A stretch of DNA of 64,000 nt, taken from Vandammella animalimorsus. Its GTDB lineage: Bacteria > Pseudomonadota > Gammaproteobacteria > Burkholderiales > Burkholderiaceae_C. Position numbers and translations under genes: made by a program. A model generated the notes under the pieces. That model worked only from the letters and a program-made list of their open reading frames with translations, did no database searches and had not been told where the DNA came from. The stretch lies in the NCBI RefSeq assembly GCF_002285285.1, contig NZ_NSJF01000007.1, positions 1 through 64,000 on the forward strand. The letters are read 5' to 3'. Of the stretch, positions 53,514 to 63,954 are shown one piece after another; the stretch's first letter is position 1, and every line of letters begins with the position of its first letter.

Positions 53514-53852
53514 ATGAAAGCCGTCTTCATCGAATTGCCTGCATTCAGTCGTCATCGCGCCCAGTACCTGGATGACGAGGGCTTTCGCGCCTTGCAGAAC
53601 GCATTGATGAAGCATCCGGAGGCGGGCGATGTGATCGTAGGCACTGGCGGCCTGCGCAAACTGCGCCAAGCCGATACGCGCCGTGGCAAAGGCAAGAGCG
53701 GCGGTCTGCGAGTGATTTATTACTGGTGGGATGGTCAGCGCCAGTTCTGGCTGTTCACCTTGTTCGACAAGGACGAAATGGACGATCTCTCTGCCCAAGA
53801 GCGGCAAGCGCTCAAACACATGCTCAAAGCCGAGTTGGAGGCCAGAAGATGA
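53514..53852 (+). CDS. RelE/HigB-type toxin
   Basis: A 112-residue toxin of the RelE/ParE superfamily, expected to cleave mRNA on the ribosome. Supporting segments are FRALQNALMKHPEAGDVIVGTGG, LRKLRQADTRRGKGKSGGLRVIYYWW and FWLFTLFDKDEMDDLSAQERQALKHM, which match the HigB2/YgjN-like group. The ATG follows a GGGGG ribosome site. The toxin gene comes first and overlaps the antitoxin by four bases (ATGA), the order usual for higBA-type pairs. Confidence 0.9.
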   Translation: MKAVFIELPAFSRHRAQYLDDEGFRALQNALMKHPEAGDVIVGTGGLRKLRQADTRRGKGKSGGLRVIYYWWDGQRQFWLFTLFDKDEMDDLSAQERQALKHMLKAELEARR

Positions 53853-54163
53853 ACAAACGCAATCTATTTTCCGAATTGAGCGAAGGCTTCGAGGCTTTGG
53901 CCCAGCAACGGGCCGGCAAGACCACCTTGCGCACGCACACTATGCAAGCCAAGCCGGCAGTGAACGTATCTGCCCAGGACGTCGTGCAACTGCGCCAGCG
54001 GCTGGGCCTGTCGCGCCCGATGCTGGCCCACTACCTGCGCACCAACCCCCGCACGCTGGAAAACTGGGAGCAAGGCCGCGCCCGCCCCAACGCCCAGGCG
54101 GCCGTGCTGATCAAGCTGGTAGAGCGCCACCCCGAAACGGTAAAGCTGCTGGCCGATTTGTGA
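53849..54163 (+). CDS. Helix-turn-helix antitoxin
   Basis: A 104-residue Xre-type DNA-binding protein, partner of the preceding toxin. The C-terminal half is the helix-turn-helix (VVQLRQRLGLSRPMLAHYL followed by RTLENWEQGRARPNAQAAVL); the N-terminal half (FSELSEGFEALAQQRAGKTTL) is probably the toxin-binding region. It resembles NadS/HigA antitoxins. Translationally coupled to the toxin and expected to repress the operon through the palindrome upstream. Confidence 0.9.
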   Translation: MNKRNLFSELSEGFEALAQQRAGKTTLRTHTMQAKPAVNVSAQDVVQLRQRLGLSRPMLAHYLRTNPRTLENWEQGRARPNAQAAVLIKLVERHPETVKLLADL

Positions 54164-54327
54164 ATTGGGGCAGCGCAGCGCCCCGACCTCCGGTCGGGCA
54201 GAATGCCCACATGGACGATCGACTGCTTTTCTGGCCCGGCGGCGCTGGCGAGTCACTGCTGGCGGCAGCGGGGCTGCCGGCCTTTTTCAAACGCGCTTTC
54301 CCCCGTGACCAAAGGGATGCCCCGACC

Positions 54328-56178
54328 GTGCGCCACCGTGCATGGCGCGCGCTGGCGCGTGGCGGCGCTCTGGCCGCAGTTTTGGCTTGCGCCCTGGGCG
54401 CGGGCATCGCCCAGGCTGAGCCTTCCCACGCCTACGCGCTGTGGGGCCAGCCCCAATACCCGGCGGGCTTTGCCCATTTCGACTACGCCAATCCGGCCGC
54501 GCCCAAGGGCGGCGAGCTGCGCCTGGTGAGCAATCTGCGCACTTCCACCTTCGACAAATACAACCCCTTCACCCTGCGCGGCTCGGCTCCGGCCTATTTG
54601 CAGGCCATGCTGTTCGAGAGCTTGCTGACTGGCGCGCTGGATGAAACCTCCACCGGCTACGGCCTGCTGGCCGAGAGCGTGGATGTGGCGGCCGATCGCC
54701 TCTCGGCCACCTTCCGCATCCGCGCCCAGGCGCGCTTTCACAACGGCAAGCCGGTGCTGGCCGAGGATGTGCGCCACAGCTTCGAGACGCTCATCAGCGC
54801 CCAGGCCGCGCCCGGCTACGCCACCTTGCTGGAAAAAGTCGCCCGCGCCGAGGTGCTGGATGCGCGCACTGTGCGCTTTCACTTCAAAAGCCCGGACCGT
54901 GAGCTGCCGCTGGTCGTGGGCGGCCTGCCCATCTTCAGCCGCGACTGGGGCCTGGACGCAAACGGGCAGCGCAAACCTTTCGACCAAATCATCACCGACA
55001 CGCCCATTGGCAGCGGCCCCTACCGCATCGGCCCGGTCGTCTTCGGGCGCGACATCACCTACGTGCGCGACCCCGATTACTGGGGGCGCGAGCTGGCCGT
55101 CAACGCAGGCGCACACAACTTCGAGCGCATCACCATCCGCATTTACAAGGACGCCACCGCACGGCTCGAAGCCCTCAAGGCCGGCGAGTTCGATCTGATG
55201 CAGTTTCACAGCGCGGGCGACTGGGCGCGGCGCGTCAAGGGGCGGCGTTTTGACAGCGGCGAGCTGGTCAAGGCCGAGTTCGAGCACCGCAACCCCACGG
55301 GCTTTCAGAGCTACTTTCTCAACCTGCGCCGCCCCCATTTGCAAGATGTGCGCGTGCGCCGCGCCTTGGCCCTGGCGATGGATTACGAGTGGATGAACCG
55401 CCGCCTGTTCTACGGCAGCTACCGCCGCGTCCGTGGCCTGTTTGGCAACACCCAATGCGCCGCCGAGGGCCTGCCCAGCGCCGCTGAGCTGGCCTTGCTC
55501 GAACCTTGGCGCAGCCAGATTCCGCCCGAAGCCTTCGGCCCCATGCCCGAGCCGCCGCGCACCGACCACAGCGAGCACGGCCTGCGCGAGAACCTGCGCC
55601 AGGCGCGCGAGTTGCTGGCCCAGGCGGGCTGGACGCTGCAGGGCGGCACGCTGCGCAACGCCCAGGGCCAGCCGCTGGTGCTGGAGGTGATGGACAGCAA
55701 CGAAGCGGGCATCCGCACCGTCGCGCCCTGGCAGCGCAACCTGCAAAAAATCGGCATCGAGCTGCGCTTTCGCGTCGTCGATTTCGCGCTGATGCTCCAG
55801 CGCATGGACGCTTTCGACTACGACATCACCTCGCTGAACATCCAGGGCACGCACAACCCCGGCCAGGAATACGCCCAGTTCTTTGGCAGCGCCGCGGCCG
55901 ATCAAAACGGCTCGGCCAACTACAGCGGCCTGAAAAGCCCGGCGGTGGACGCCCTCATCGCCCGTATGGTGCAGGCCGGCACCCAGGCCGACTACCAGGC
56001 CGCCTGCCGCGCGCTGGAGCGCGTCGTCACCGCCGAAAACGTCATGGTGCCCGCTTGGTACGCCAGCAACTTCCGCGTTGTGTACAACGCCCAGCGCCTG
56101 GCCTTTCAAGCGCCCATGCCGCCGTATGTGCAGGTGCTGGAGAACTGGGCCATAGCCTATTGGTGGCACAGGCGCTGA
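54328..56178 (+). CDS. Extracellular peptide-type solute-binding protein (YejA-like), orphan
   Basis: A family 5 binding protein, about 616 residues from GTG 54328. That start places the signal peptide (RALARGGALAAVLACALGAG, cleaved near IAQAEPS) at the N-terminus; ATG 54211 would add 39 residues before it and is the alternative. Family features are YANPAAPKGGELRLVS, FNGK-type HNGKPVLAEDVRHSFETL, GSGPYRIG, RRALALAMDYEWMNR and the C-terminal VMVPAWYASNFRV. YejA relatives bind peptides, but no permease or ATPase genes adjoin it; the next gene is ndk. Confidence 0.87.
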   Translation: MRHRAWRALARGGALAAVLACALGAGIAQAEPSHAYALWGQPQYPAGFAHFDYANPAAPKGGELRLVSNLRTSTFDKYNPFTLRGSAPAYLQAMLFESLLTGALDETSTGYGLLAESVDVAADRLSATFRIRAQARFHNGKPVLAEDVRHSFETLISAQAAPGYATLLEKVARAEVLDARTVRFHFKSPDRELPLVVGGLPIFSRDWGLDANGQRKPFDQIITDTPIGSGPYRIGPVVFGRDITYVRDPDYWGRELAVNAGAHNFERITIRIYKDATARLEALKAGEFDLMQFHSAGDWARRVKGRRFDSGELVKAEFEHRNPTGFQSYFLNLRRPHLQDVRVRRALALAMDYEWMNRRLFYGSYRRVRGLFGNTQCAAEGLPSAAELALLEPWRSQIPPEAFGPMPEPPRTDHSEHGLRENLRQARELLAQAGWTLQGGTLRNAQGQPLVLEVMDSNEAGIRTVAPWQRNLQKIGIELRFRVVDFALMLQRMDAFDYDITSLNIQGTHNPGQEYAQFFGSAAADQNGSANYSGLKSPAVDALIARMVQAGTQADYQAACRALERVVTAENVMVPAWYASNFRVVYNAQRLAFQAPMPPYVQVLENWAIAYWWHRR

Positions 56179-56275
56179 GCGGCTGGGCTGGCTCTGATGC
56201 CGGCGCGGCACATCGGGCGGCAAAAAGTTAGAATCACGGGTTTTTTCCGTTTCTTTCAACCCATTGGGAACCCTT

Positions 56276-56701
56276 ATGGCAATCGAACGCACCCTTTCCA
56301 TCATCAAGCCCGACGCCGTGGCGAAAAACGTCATTGGTCAAATCTATGCCCGCTTCGAGAACGCCGGCCTGAAGATCGCCGCCGCGCGCATGGTGCACCT
56401 CTCGCGCCAGGAGGCCGAGCAGTTCTACGCCGTGCACAAGGAGCGCCCCTTCTTCAAGGATCTGGTGGATTTCATGGTCTCCGGCCCCGTCATGGTGCAG
56501 GTGCTCGAGGGCGAGAACGCCATCGCCAAGAACCGTGAGCTGATGGGCGCTACCGATCCGAAGAAAGCCGACGCTGGCACCATCCGCGCCGATTTCGCCG
56601 ACAGTATCGACGCCAACGCCGTGCATGGCTCGGACGCCGCCGAGACCGCCCAGGTCGAAGTGGCCTTCTTCTTCCCTGGCCTGAACATCTATTCGCGTTG
56701 A
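56276..56701 (+). CDS. ndk: Nucleoside diphosphate kinase
   Basis: Balances nucleoside triphosphate pools through a phosphohistidine. The 141-residue length is exact. Seen are [17 protein letters not shown], the [18 protein letters not shown] segment, [12 protein letters not shown] and the active-site histidine in [14 protein letters not shown] (about residue 117). The start at 56276 is favoured over an ATG four codons upstream. The ndk-rlmN-pilW-rodZ-ispG-hisS order downstream is widely conserved in beta- and gammaproteobacteria. Confidence 0.97.
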   Translation: MAIERTLSIIKPDAVAKNVIGQIYARFENAGLKIAAARMVHLSRQEAEQFYAVHKERPFFKDLVDFMVSGPVMVQVLEGENAIAKNRELMGATDPKKADAGTIRADFADSIDANAVHGSDAAETAQVEVAFFFPGLNIYSR

Positions 56702-56730
56702 TGGCCTATCCGGTGTGTCTGGATTTCTTT

Positions 56731-56904
56731 AGAGCCTGTTCAAAATCTCGGCGCGAGTGGGCAAGAAGCGGTTTGGGATGGGCTGCAAGGCGCAAAACGC
56801 AGCCATACGCAGCCATAGCTGGGGCTATGGCGAGGCTTTGCGGGCGCAGCAGAGCGCCCAAATCCGCGCTCTTGACCGCCGTGCAAAGATTTTGAACAGG
56901 CTCT
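56731..56904. repeat. 174-bp element with perfect 18-bp terminal inverted repeats (MITE-like)
   Basis: AGAGCCTGTTCAAAATCT (56731-56748) and AGATTTTGAACAGGCTCT (56887-56904) are perfect inverted ends. Inside is a 7-bp hairpin, CCATAGC (56813-56819) with GCTATGG (56824-56830). On the minus strand it is homologous to the units of the 33765-34412 array. No transposase is encoded, and no clear target duplication was found. It begins 30 bp after ndk. The rest of the gap to 57096 shows nothing recognisable. Confidence 0.85.
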
Positions 56905-57096
56905 TGGCAGACACGCCGGAACCTTTTTAGGGCTGCGCTGCTCTTTCACGGCGGCGCCGCCTGTCGGCGGCGGTGCTGATGTGCGACACTCCCGCGCATG
57001 GGCACGGGCTGTCCCTGTCGCTTGTTTTTCTTTTTCTTCCCGATGCCCGCGCTTGCGGCTCTGCAGGACTGGCATCCGGATCACACACATTAGCCA

Positions 57097-58317
57097 ATGA
57101 GCTCTCCCGTTGCGCAGAAAGTTTCCCTGCTGGGGCTGGACCATGAGGCCCTGGTGCAATGGTGCGCGCAATTGGGGGAAAAGCGCTTTCGCGCCACGCA
57201 GCTCTACCGCTGGATTCACCAGCGCGGCGTGGCCGATTTCGATGCCATGTCCGACTTGGCCAAGTCGCTGCGCGCCAAACTGCACGAGCAGGCCCAGGTG
57301 CAGGCGCTGCCGGTGCTGGCCGAACAGGTCTCGCGCGATGGCACGATCAAATGGCTGTTCGATGTGGGCCAAGGCAATGCGGTCGAGGCCGTGTTCATCC
57401 CCGAGCGCGACCGCGCCACGCTGTGCGTGTCCTCGCAAGCTGGCTGCGCGATTGGCTGCCGCTTCTGTTCGACGGGCCACCAGGGCTTCAGCCGCAACCT
57501 CAGCAGCGCCGAAATCATCGCCCAGCTCTGGTATGCCGAGCACACGCTGCGCCGCCGTTTTGCGCGCGATGAGCGCATCATCACCAACGTGGTCATGATG
57601 GGCATGGGCGAGCCGCTGCAAAACTATGGCCAGCTGGTGCCGGCGCTGCGCACCATGCTCGATGACAACGCCTATGGCCTCTCGCGCCGCCGCGTGACGG
57701 TGTCCACCTCGGGCATCGCGCCGATGATGGACCGCCTCAGTCAAAGTGTGCCCGTGGCGCTGGCCGTGTCGCTGCACGCGCCAAGCGATGCGCTGCGCGA
57801 CCAGCTCGTGCCGCTGAACCGCAAGTACCCGCTGGCCGAGCTGATGGCCGCCTGCCGGCGCTACCTGCAATACGCGCCGCGTGATTTCATCACCTTCGAA
57901 TACTGCATGCTCGATGGCGTCAACGACAGCGATGCCCATGCCCGCGCGCTGGTCGAGCTGCTGAGCGGCGCGCCAGGCGGCGCTCGCCAGGACACGGGCT
58001 GGTGCAAGCTCAATCTGATACCGTTCAATCCGTTTCCCGATTCGGGCCTGAAGTGCTCGAAACCGCAGCGCGTGCAGGCTTTTGCGCAGGTGCTGCTGGA
58101 GGCGGGCATCGTCACGACCGTGCGCAAGACACGCGGCGACGACATCGACGCCGCTTGCGGCCAACTGGCTGGCGAAGTGCAGGATCGCACCCATGCGCTG
58201 GTGCGCATGCAGCGCCAGCGCCAACCTGCTGCCTTGCAGGCCGCTGTACAGGCAGCCCCGGAAACCGGCCCAGCCATGGCGCCAGGCCCGGCCTATCGTT
58301 TGGAGACCAACGCATGA
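57097..58317 (+). CDS. rlmN: Dual-specificity 23S rRNA / tRNA adenosine-C2 methyltransferase RlmN
   Basis: A radical SAM enzyme that methylates A2503 of 23S rRNA and A37 of some tRNAs. The [4Fe-4S] cysteines are in [14 protein letters not shown] (about residue 120), with [26 protein letters not shown] and [15 protein letters not shown] following, and the second catalytic cysteine in [21 protein letters not shown] near residue 350. At 406 residues it has a C-terminal tail of about 40 residues beyond the usual end. It overlaps the start of pilW by four bases. Confidence 0.95.
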   Translation: MSSPVAQKVSLLGLDHEALVQWCAQLGEKRFRATQLYRWIHQRGVADFDAMSDLAKSLRAKLHEQAQVQALPVLAEQVSRDGTIKWLFDVGQGNAVEAVFIPERDRATLCVSSQAGCAIGCRFCSTGHQGFSRNLSSAEIIAQLWYAEHTLRRRFARDERIITNVVMMGMGEPLQNYGQLVPALRTMLDDNAYGLSRRRVTVSTSGIAPMMDRLSQSVPVALAVSLHAPSDALRDQLVPLNRKYPLAELMAACRRYLQYAPRDFITFEYCMLDGVNDSDAHARALVELLSGAPGGARQDTGWCKLNLIPFNPFPDSGLKCSKPQRVQAFAQVLLEAGIVTTVRKTRGDDIDAACGQLAGEVQDRTHALVRMQRQRQPAALQAAVQAAPETGPAMAPGPAYRLETNA

Positions 58318-59135
58318 AACCTCGCCACCCTCTCTGGCGCTTGCCTGCGGCATTGGCCCTGGCGGCAGCTGCCCTGGGCCTGACGGCTTGCCAGACGTCG
58401 TACACGCGCTCATCCGTGCCGGTGGCCACGCCGGGCGCAGCAGCCGCAGCATCCGAGCCCGATGCGCAGCGCGCGGCCAAGGTGCGCCTGGAACTGGCCT
58501 CCGAATACCTGCGCGCTGGGCGCAGCAGCGTCGCGCTGGAGGAAATCAACCACGTGCTGTCCATTGCGCCCCACATGGTCGAGGCTTACATGCTGCGCGG
58601 CATGATCTACGCCGATCAGCACAACTTTGCCGCCGCCGAGGCCGATTACGCGCGCGTCATGCGCGAGCGCGGCAATGACCCCGATGCACTGCACAACTAC
58701 GGCTGGATCCTGTGCCGCCAGGGCCGCTATGCCGATGCTGAAGGCTACTTTGATCGCGTATTGGCCGTGCCGGGCTATACCGCTTCGGCGCGTACGCTCA
58801 TGGCCAAGGGCCTGTGCCAGCAAAGCGCTGGCAAGGCCGGCGCGGCCATGGCCACGCTGCAGCGCGCCTATGAAGTTGATCCCAACAACCCCATCGTGGC
58901 CTACAACCTGGCCAGCATGCTCTATCACGCCGGGCGCGTGGCTGATGCACAGACCTATTTGCGCCGCCTCAATGGCTCCGACCTGGCCAATGCCGAGACG
59001 CTGTGGCTGGGCATCAAGGTAGAAAACGCTCTGGGCCGGCGCGATCGCGTGCGCGAACTCGGCAGCGTGCTGGCACACCGTTTCCCGAACTCGCGCGAGT
59101 TCGCCCTGTATGAGCGTGGGGCTTTCTATGAGTGA
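58314..59135 (+). CDS. pilW: Type IV pilus biogenesis/stability lipoprotein PilW (PilF-like)
   Basis: A 273-residue lipoprotein with a lipobox in LGLTACQTS (lipidated cysteine at about residue 26) followed by about six TPR units, for example [20 protein letters not shown] and [21 protein letters not shown]. PilF/PilW helps the outer-membrane secretin assemble. Its ATG overlaps the rlmN stop (ATGA) and its own stop overlaps the start of rodZ by eight bases, so this is a tightly coupled operon. Confidence 0.92.
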   Translation: MKPRHPLWRLPAALALAAAALGLTACQTSYTRSSVPVATPGAAAAASEPDAQRAAKVRLELASEYLRAGRSSVALEEINHVLSIAPHMVEAYMLRGMIYADQHNFAAAEADYARVMRERGNDPDALHNYGWILCRQGRYADAEGYFDRVLAVPGYTASARTLMAKGLCQQSAGKAGAAMATLQRAYEVDPNNPIVAYNLASMLYHAGRVADAQTYLRRLNGSDLANAETLWLGIKVENALGRRDRVRELGSVLAHRFPNSREFALYERGAFYE

Positions 59136-60237
59136 TTACGAATCAGCCCGCACAGCGGCGTCGGCCGACGATGCGGCAGCCGATGAAACTGCCATGGCTG
59201 CAGCCCAGGACGAAGCGCAGCTGGACGGGCAGGCCATGCCTGGCTTGAACAAGCCCTCGATTGAGTCCTTCAAAACCCCGGGCGGGTTGCTGGCCTATTA
59301 CCGCATGGAGCGCGAGGTCAGTCTGCCCGAGCTGGCGGCCGTGCTGAAGGTGCCGGTGGACAAGCTCCAGGCGCTGGAGCGCGACGACTACGCCATGCTG
59401 CCCGACATGGTCTTCACCCGCGCGCTGGCATTGAGCATCTGCCGCTTGCTCGGCGCGGATGCGCAGCCCGTCATGGCATTGTTCCCCAGCGCCCATGCAC
59501 CACGTCTGGCGCGTGACTCCGATGGCCTGAACCGAACCTTCAAGGCCACGGAACAACCCGCGTTGGGCGGGGAGCGCAAGCCGCCATCTGCGGGCATTCC
59601 ACGCTCGGCCTGGGTGCTTGGCGTACTGTTGCTGCTGGCTGCTCTGGCGGTCTTTTTCTGGCCACAGATTCAGCAGCGCCTGGGCTGGGCGACTTCGGGC
59701 GAAGCCTCGGGCATGTCCGAGGCAGCGGATGCGCCCAGCACGGCCGACGGCCTGCGCAGCCAGCCGCTGCACATCCCTGGCCTGAATGCTGGCGCTGGGG
59801 CTGAGCCGCGCTCCGCCCAGGCGCCGGAAGAGCCCGAGGACAAGCCGGACGAAGAGGACAGCAGCGCGTCCGCTGCGCCTGCAGGCCCTGGTCAGGCTGG
59901 TGCCGACACGGCCGCCGGGCAAGCGTCTTCGGCGGCTGCGCCAGCCACTGCCAATGCCGCCGCCGGGGCGGGCGAAGCCACCGCCGTCGCAGCGCCGGCG
60001 CACACCTTGCACATCCAGGCGCAGGAGTCGGTGTGGATCCAGATTCGCGACGCCTCCAACGCCATCCTGCACCAGAGCACGCTGCCCAAGGGGCGTGAAA
60101 TCGCCATCACCAACGAGCCACCGCTGCGTGTGGAAATCGGCCGCGCCGATGCCGTCAAGGTCACTGTCAAGGGCCAGCCCTTCGACCTGCAGCCCTTTGC
60201 GCGTGGCAATGTGGCGCGCTTTGAGGTGTCGCCGTGA
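59128..60237 (+). CDS. rodZ: RodZ-like cytoskeletal helix-turn-helix membrane protein
   Basis: A 369-residue protein with an N-terminal helix-turn-helix ([27 protein letters not shown], about residues 50-110), a transmembrane helix ([18 protein letters not shown], about 160-178), a long Ala/Glu/Pro-rich periplasmic linker, and a C-terminal DUF4115 beta domain starting at [18 protein letters not shown]. RodZ links MreB filaments to cell-wall synthesis. ATG 59128 sits inside the pilW end; the rodZ stop overlaps the ispG start (TGATG). Confidence 0.9.
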   Translation: MSDYESARTAASADDAAADETAMAAAQDEAQLDGQAMPGLNKPSIESFKTPGGLLAYYRMEREVSLPELAAVLKVPVDKLQALERDDYAMLPDMVFTRALALSICRLLGADAQPVMALFPSAHAPRLARDSDGLNRTFKATEQPALGGERKPPSAGIPRSAWVLGVLLLLAALAVFFWPQIQQRLGWATSGEASGMSEAADAPSTADGLRSQPLHIPGLNAGAGAEPRSAQAPEEPEDKPDEEDSSASAAPAGPGQAGADTAAGQASSAAAPATANAAAGAGEATAVAAPAHTLHIQAQESVWIQIRDASNAILHQSTLPKGREIAITNEPPLRVEIGRADAVKVTVKGQPFDLQPFARGNVARFEVSP

Positions 60238-61508
60238 TGAGTGCGGCGCAGGCCACGCCCATCGCACTGTCCGAGCCGCGCCCGCACCACTCCCTGCAGG
60301 CGCAGGTGCGCTGGGGCGAGCACGTTGTCACCATTGGCGGGGATGCGCCGGTGCGCATCCAGTCCATGACCAACACCGACACCGAGGACGCCATCGCCAC
60401 GGCCATCCAGGTCAAGGAGCTGGCTCAGGCCGGCTCGGAGCTGGTGCGCATCACCGTCAACACCAACAAGGCCGCCGAGGCCGTGCCGCACATCCGTGAG
60501 CAGCTCGACCGCATGGGCGTGCATGTGCCGCTGGTGGGCGACTTCCACTTCAACGGCCACAAGCTGTTGAGCGACTTCCCCGACTGCGCCCAGGCCCTGT
60601 CCAAATACCGCATCAACCCCGGCAACGTGGGCAAGGGTGCGCGCCACGACATCCAGTTCGGCCAGATGATCGAGGCTGCGCTGAAGTGGGACAAGCCCGT
60701 GCGCATTGGCGTGAACTGGGGCAGCCTGGATCAGGAGCTGCTGGCACGCCTGATGGATGAAAACCTGCAGCGCGCCCAGCCCTGGGACACGCGCCAGGTC
60801 ATGTACGAAGCCTTGATTTCTTCAGCCATCGACTCGGCGCAAAAGGCCCAGAAGCTGGGCATGGCCGCCGGGCAGATCGTGCTCTCCTGCAAGGTCAGCA
60901 GCGTGCAGGACTTGGTGGCTGTGTATCGTGAGCTTTCGCGCCGCTGCAACTACCCGCTGCACCTGGGCTTGACTGAAGCGGGCATGGGCGCCAAGGGCAC
61001 CGTGGCCTCGGCTGCGGCGCTGTCGCTGCTGCTGCAAGAAGGCATTGGCGACACCATCCGCGTCAGCCTCACGCCCCAGCCGGGCGAGGCGCGCACGCAG
61101 GAAGTCGTGGTCGCCGCTGAGATCCTTCAGGCCCTGGGCCTGCGCACCTTCGTGCCCAGCGTCACCGCCTGCCCGGGCTGTGGGCGCACCACCAGTACCA
61201 CCTTCCAGGAGCTGGCCAAGCAGATCGACGATTTTTTGCGCGCGCAAATGCCGCTGTGGCGCGCGCGCTATCCGGGCGTGGAGAACATGAAGGTGGCCGT
61301 CATGGGCTGCATCGTCAACGGCCCGGGCGAGAGCAAGCACGCCGACATCGGCATCAGCCTGCCCGGCAATGGTGAAGCGCCTTCGGCCCCTGTCTTCATC
61401 GATGGCGAAAAAGCCATGCACCTCAAGGGCGAGGACATTGCCCAGCAGTTCCACCGCATCGTCAGCGAGTACGTGGAAAAGCGCTACGGCACGGCCACGG
61501 CAGTTTGA
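60237..61508 (+). CDS. ispG: 4-hydroxy-3-methylbut-2-enyl-diphosphate synthase (flavodoxin)
   Basis: The iron-sulfur enzyme of the penultimate step of the MEP isoprenoid pathway. The 423-residue protein has [42 protein letters not shown], the cluster cysteines in [16 protein letters not shown] and the conserved [21 protein letters not shown]. Its length exceeds E. coli IspG because of an internal insertion found in many betaproteobacteria. ATG 60237 overlaps the rodZ stop; a GTG immediately before it is possible. Confidence 0.95.
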   Translation: MSAAQATPIALSEPRPHHSLQAQVRWGEHVVTIGGDAPVRIQSMTNTDTEDAIATAIQVKELAQAGSELVRITVNTNKAAEAVPHIREQLDRMGVHVPLVGDFHFNGHKLLSDFPDCAQALSKYRINPGNVGKGARHDIQFGQMIEAALKWDKPVRIGVNWGSLDQELLARLMDENLQRAQPWDTRQVMYEALISSAIDSAQKAQKLGMAAGQIVLSCKVSSVQDLVAVYRELSRRCNYPLHLGLTEAGMGAKGTVASAAALSLLLQEGIGDTIRVSLTPQPGEARTQEVVVAAEILQALGLRTFVPSVTACPGCGRTTSTTFQELAKQIDDFLRAQMPLWRARYPGVENMKVAVMGCIVNGPGESKHADIGISLPGNGEAPSAPVFIDGEKAMHLKGEDIAQQFHRIVSEYVEKRYGTATAV

Positions 61509-61695
61509 GCCTCTGCAAGCTTGGGGATCGGCAAGAGAGTCGTGGCCCGCTCGCTGGCATTTTCTCTGCCTGTACCGAGACCATGAACAAGCGCCAGCGC
61601 AGACGACAGACTTGGTAACATCGCGCCCGTTGTGCTGGCCGCTGCTTGGCAGTGGCCAGCCATTTCTTTTGTGCCTTCTTTTTGACACTGCCCTG

Positions 61696-63081
61696 GTGAA
61701 CACCGTGACTCAGCCTGCCCCTTCTTCCCCGACCGAGAAGACCAACAAGGCCGCCACCCAAGCGCTGCGCGCCGTGCGCGGCATGAACGACATCCTGCCG
61801 CCCGAATCCAGCCGCTGGCAGTGGCTGGAAGATGCGGTGCGCCGCGTCATGGCGGGCCACGCCTACCGCAACGTGCGCCTGCCGATCATGGAGCACACGG
61901 CGCTGTTCGTGCGCGGCATTGGTGAGGTCACCGACATCGTCGAAAAAGAGATGTACGCCTTCGAGGACCGCGCCGACCAGCACGGCCGCGCCGAGCACCT
62001 GGCGCTGCGCCCCGAGGGCACAGCCGGCCTGGTGCGCGCCACGGTGGAGCACAACCTGCTCTACGACGGCGGCAAGCGCCTGTACTACATGGGCCCCATG
62101 TTCCGGCGCGAGCGCCCGCAGCGCGGCCGCTACCGGCAGTTCCACCAGATCGGCGCCGAGGCGCTGGGCTTTGGCGGGCCGGAGGTCGATGCCGAGCTCA
62201 TCCTGCTGGCCGTGGCCCTGTGGCGCGAGCTGGGCATCCGCAACTGGCGGCTGGAGCTCAACAGCCTGGGCCAGCCCGAAGAGCGCCGCGCGCACCGCGC
62301 CGCGCTGATCGCCTACTTCGAGCAGCACGCCGAGCAACTCGACGAAGACGCGCGCCGCCGCCTGCACAGCAACCCGCTGCGCATTCTGGACACCAAGAAC
62401 CCCGCCATGCAGGCGCTGGCCGAAGGCGCGCCCAAGCTCATGGACTACCTGGGCCAAGCCTCGCTGGCGCACTTTAAGGCCGTGCAGGCCATTCTGGACG
62501 CCAACAGCGTGCCCTGGCGCATCAACCCGCGCCTGGTGCGCGGGCTGGACTACTACAACCTGACGGTGTTCGAGTTCATCACCGAATCGCTGGGCGCGCA
62601 GGGCACCATCTGTGGCGGTGGCCGTTACGACTATTTGATCGAGCAAATCGGCGGCAAGCCCGCCCCGGCCGTGGGCTGGGCGCTGGGCGTGGAGCGCGTG
62701 CTGGAACTGCTCAAGGAAGAGGGCGTGACCCCGCCCGAGGCTGTGCCCGACGCCTACGCCGTGGTGCCCGATGCGGCCAGCCTGCCGCAAGTCATGGCCG
62801 TGCTGGCCCAACTGCGCGCCGCTGGCGTGGCCGTGCAAATGCACGCCAGCGCCGATTCGGCCCAGGGCATGGGCAGCTTCAAGAGCCAATTCAAAAAGGC
62901 CGACGCCAGCGGCGCGCGCTTCGCGCTGATCTTCGGCGCCGACGAGCTGGCGCGCGGCGAAGTGGCCCTCAAGCCCTTGCGGGCCGCGCCGGGGCAGGAT
63001 GGGGCGGCGGCACAGCAGCTGTGCCCGCTGGCCGATCTGGCGGGGTTGGCCGCGCGCATACAATCGCCGCTGGCTGCGTGA
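61696..63081 (+). CDS. hisS: Histidyl-tRNA synthetase
   Basis: A class II synthetase of about 461 residues. Motif 1 is around [13 protein letters not shown], motif 2 is [27 protein letters not shown], the histidine pocket is in [15 protein letters not shown] and motif 3 is in [16 protein letters not shown]; the C-terminal anticodon domain follows. No in-frame ATG precedes MNDILPP; GTG codons at 61696 and 61705 are the likely starts and neither has a clear ribosome site. A 187-bp gap separates it from ispG. Confidence 0.95.
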   Translation: MNTVTQPAPSSPTEKTNKAATQALRAVRGMNDILPPESSRWQWLEDAVRRVMAGHAYRNVRLPIMEHTALFVRGIGEVTDIVEKEMYAFEDRADQHGRAEHLALRPEGTAGLVRATVEHNLLYDGGKRLYYMGPMFRRERPQRGRYRQFHQIGAEALGFGGPEVDAELILLAVALWRELGIRNWRLELNSLGQPEERRAHRAALIAYFEQHAEQLDEDARRRLHSNPLRILDTKNPAMQALAEGAPKLMDYLGQASLAHFKAVQAILDANSVPWRINPRLVRGLDYYNLTVFEFITESLGAQGTICGGGRYDYLIEQIGGKPAPAVGWALGVERVLELLKEEGVTPPEAVPDAYAVVPDAASLPQVMAVLAQLRAAGVAVQMHASADSAQGMGSFKSQFKKADASGARFALIFGADELARGEVALKPLRAAPGQDGAAAQQLCPLADLAGLAARIQSPLAA

Positions 63082-63181
63082 GCGCCAGCCCCCTTGGGCA
63101 ACAGGCAGGCGCCTGCTGCCTCGCTTGCGGCACAACAGCCGCCGCCCTTGCGCCGCAAGGGCTTGATCCAACCCCATTCCA

Positions 63182-63871
63182 ATGGCAATGCAGCAATACG
63201 ATTTACAGGAACAGGAACAGCTGGCGACCCTCAAGCACTTCTGGGATCGCTGGGGCAACTTGATCAGCGCCGCGCTGCTGGCCATCGTGGCCGTGGTGGC
63301 CGGGCTCAATGGCTACCAGTACTGGCAGCGCAGCCAGGCGGCCAAGGCCGCAGTGCTGTACGACCAGGTTCTGCAGGCCACGGTGCAGAACCAGCAGGCG
63401 GTCGTGCAGCAAAGCCTGCAGGCCCTGCAGCAGAGCTTCCCCAAGACGGCCCAGGCCAGCCAGGCCACGCTGCTGGCAGGCAAACACCTGGTGCAACAGC
63501 AGGATTGGGCCGCTGCCGAACAGGCTTTTGATTGGCTGGCCCGCCACAGCAAGGACGAGGGCTTCAAAGCCCTGGCCGTGCTGCACAAGGCTTCGGTGCA
63601 GATGCAGCAGGAGCAGGGCGAGCAGGCGCTGGCCGCGCTGGATGCGCACAGCTTCCCCTATGAATTCAGGCCGCTGCGCGACGACCGCCGTGGCGACATT
63701 CTGCTTGGCCAAGGCAAGACGCAGGAGGCCATCAGCGCCTACCAGGCCGCTTTCGACGGGCTGGGGCCGTTCAGCCACTACCGCAGCGTCGTGCAAAGCA
63801 AGCTGACCGCGTTGGGCCAGCAGCCTGCGGCTGCTGCCCAAGCGCCTGCGGCTGCAGGCTCCAGCTCCTGA
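63182..63871 (+). CDS. YfgM-family TPR membrane protein
   Basis: A 229-residue protein with a cytoplasmic start containing LATLKHFWDRWGN, one transmembrane helix (LISAALLAIVAVVAGLNGY, about residues 28-46) and a periplasmic TPR-like domain with LLAGKHLVQQQDWAAAEQAF and GDILLGQGKTQEAISAYQAAF. This is the YfgM family, an accessory factor of the SecYEG translocon and periplasmic chaperone network. Its position between hisS and a probable bamB is the conserved order. Confidence 0.9.
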   Translation: MAMQQYDLQEQEQLATLKHFWDRWGNLISAALLAIVAVVAGLNGYQYWQRSQAAKAAVLYDQVLQATVQNQQAVVQQSLQALQQSFPKTAQASQATLLAGKHLVQQQDWAAAEQAFDWLARHSKDEGFKALAVLHKASVQMQQEQGEQALAALDAHSFPYEFRPLRDDRRGDILLGQGKTQEAISAYQAAFDGLGPFSHYRSVVQSKLTALGQQPAAAAQAPAAAGSSS

Positions 63872-63954
63872 TGGGGCTGGGCCGCATGTGCCGCCAGGGT
63901 CGGCTGGCCTGTTGCCCGGGCAGGCCGGCCCGTTTCGATTTTTGGAGTCCAGAG

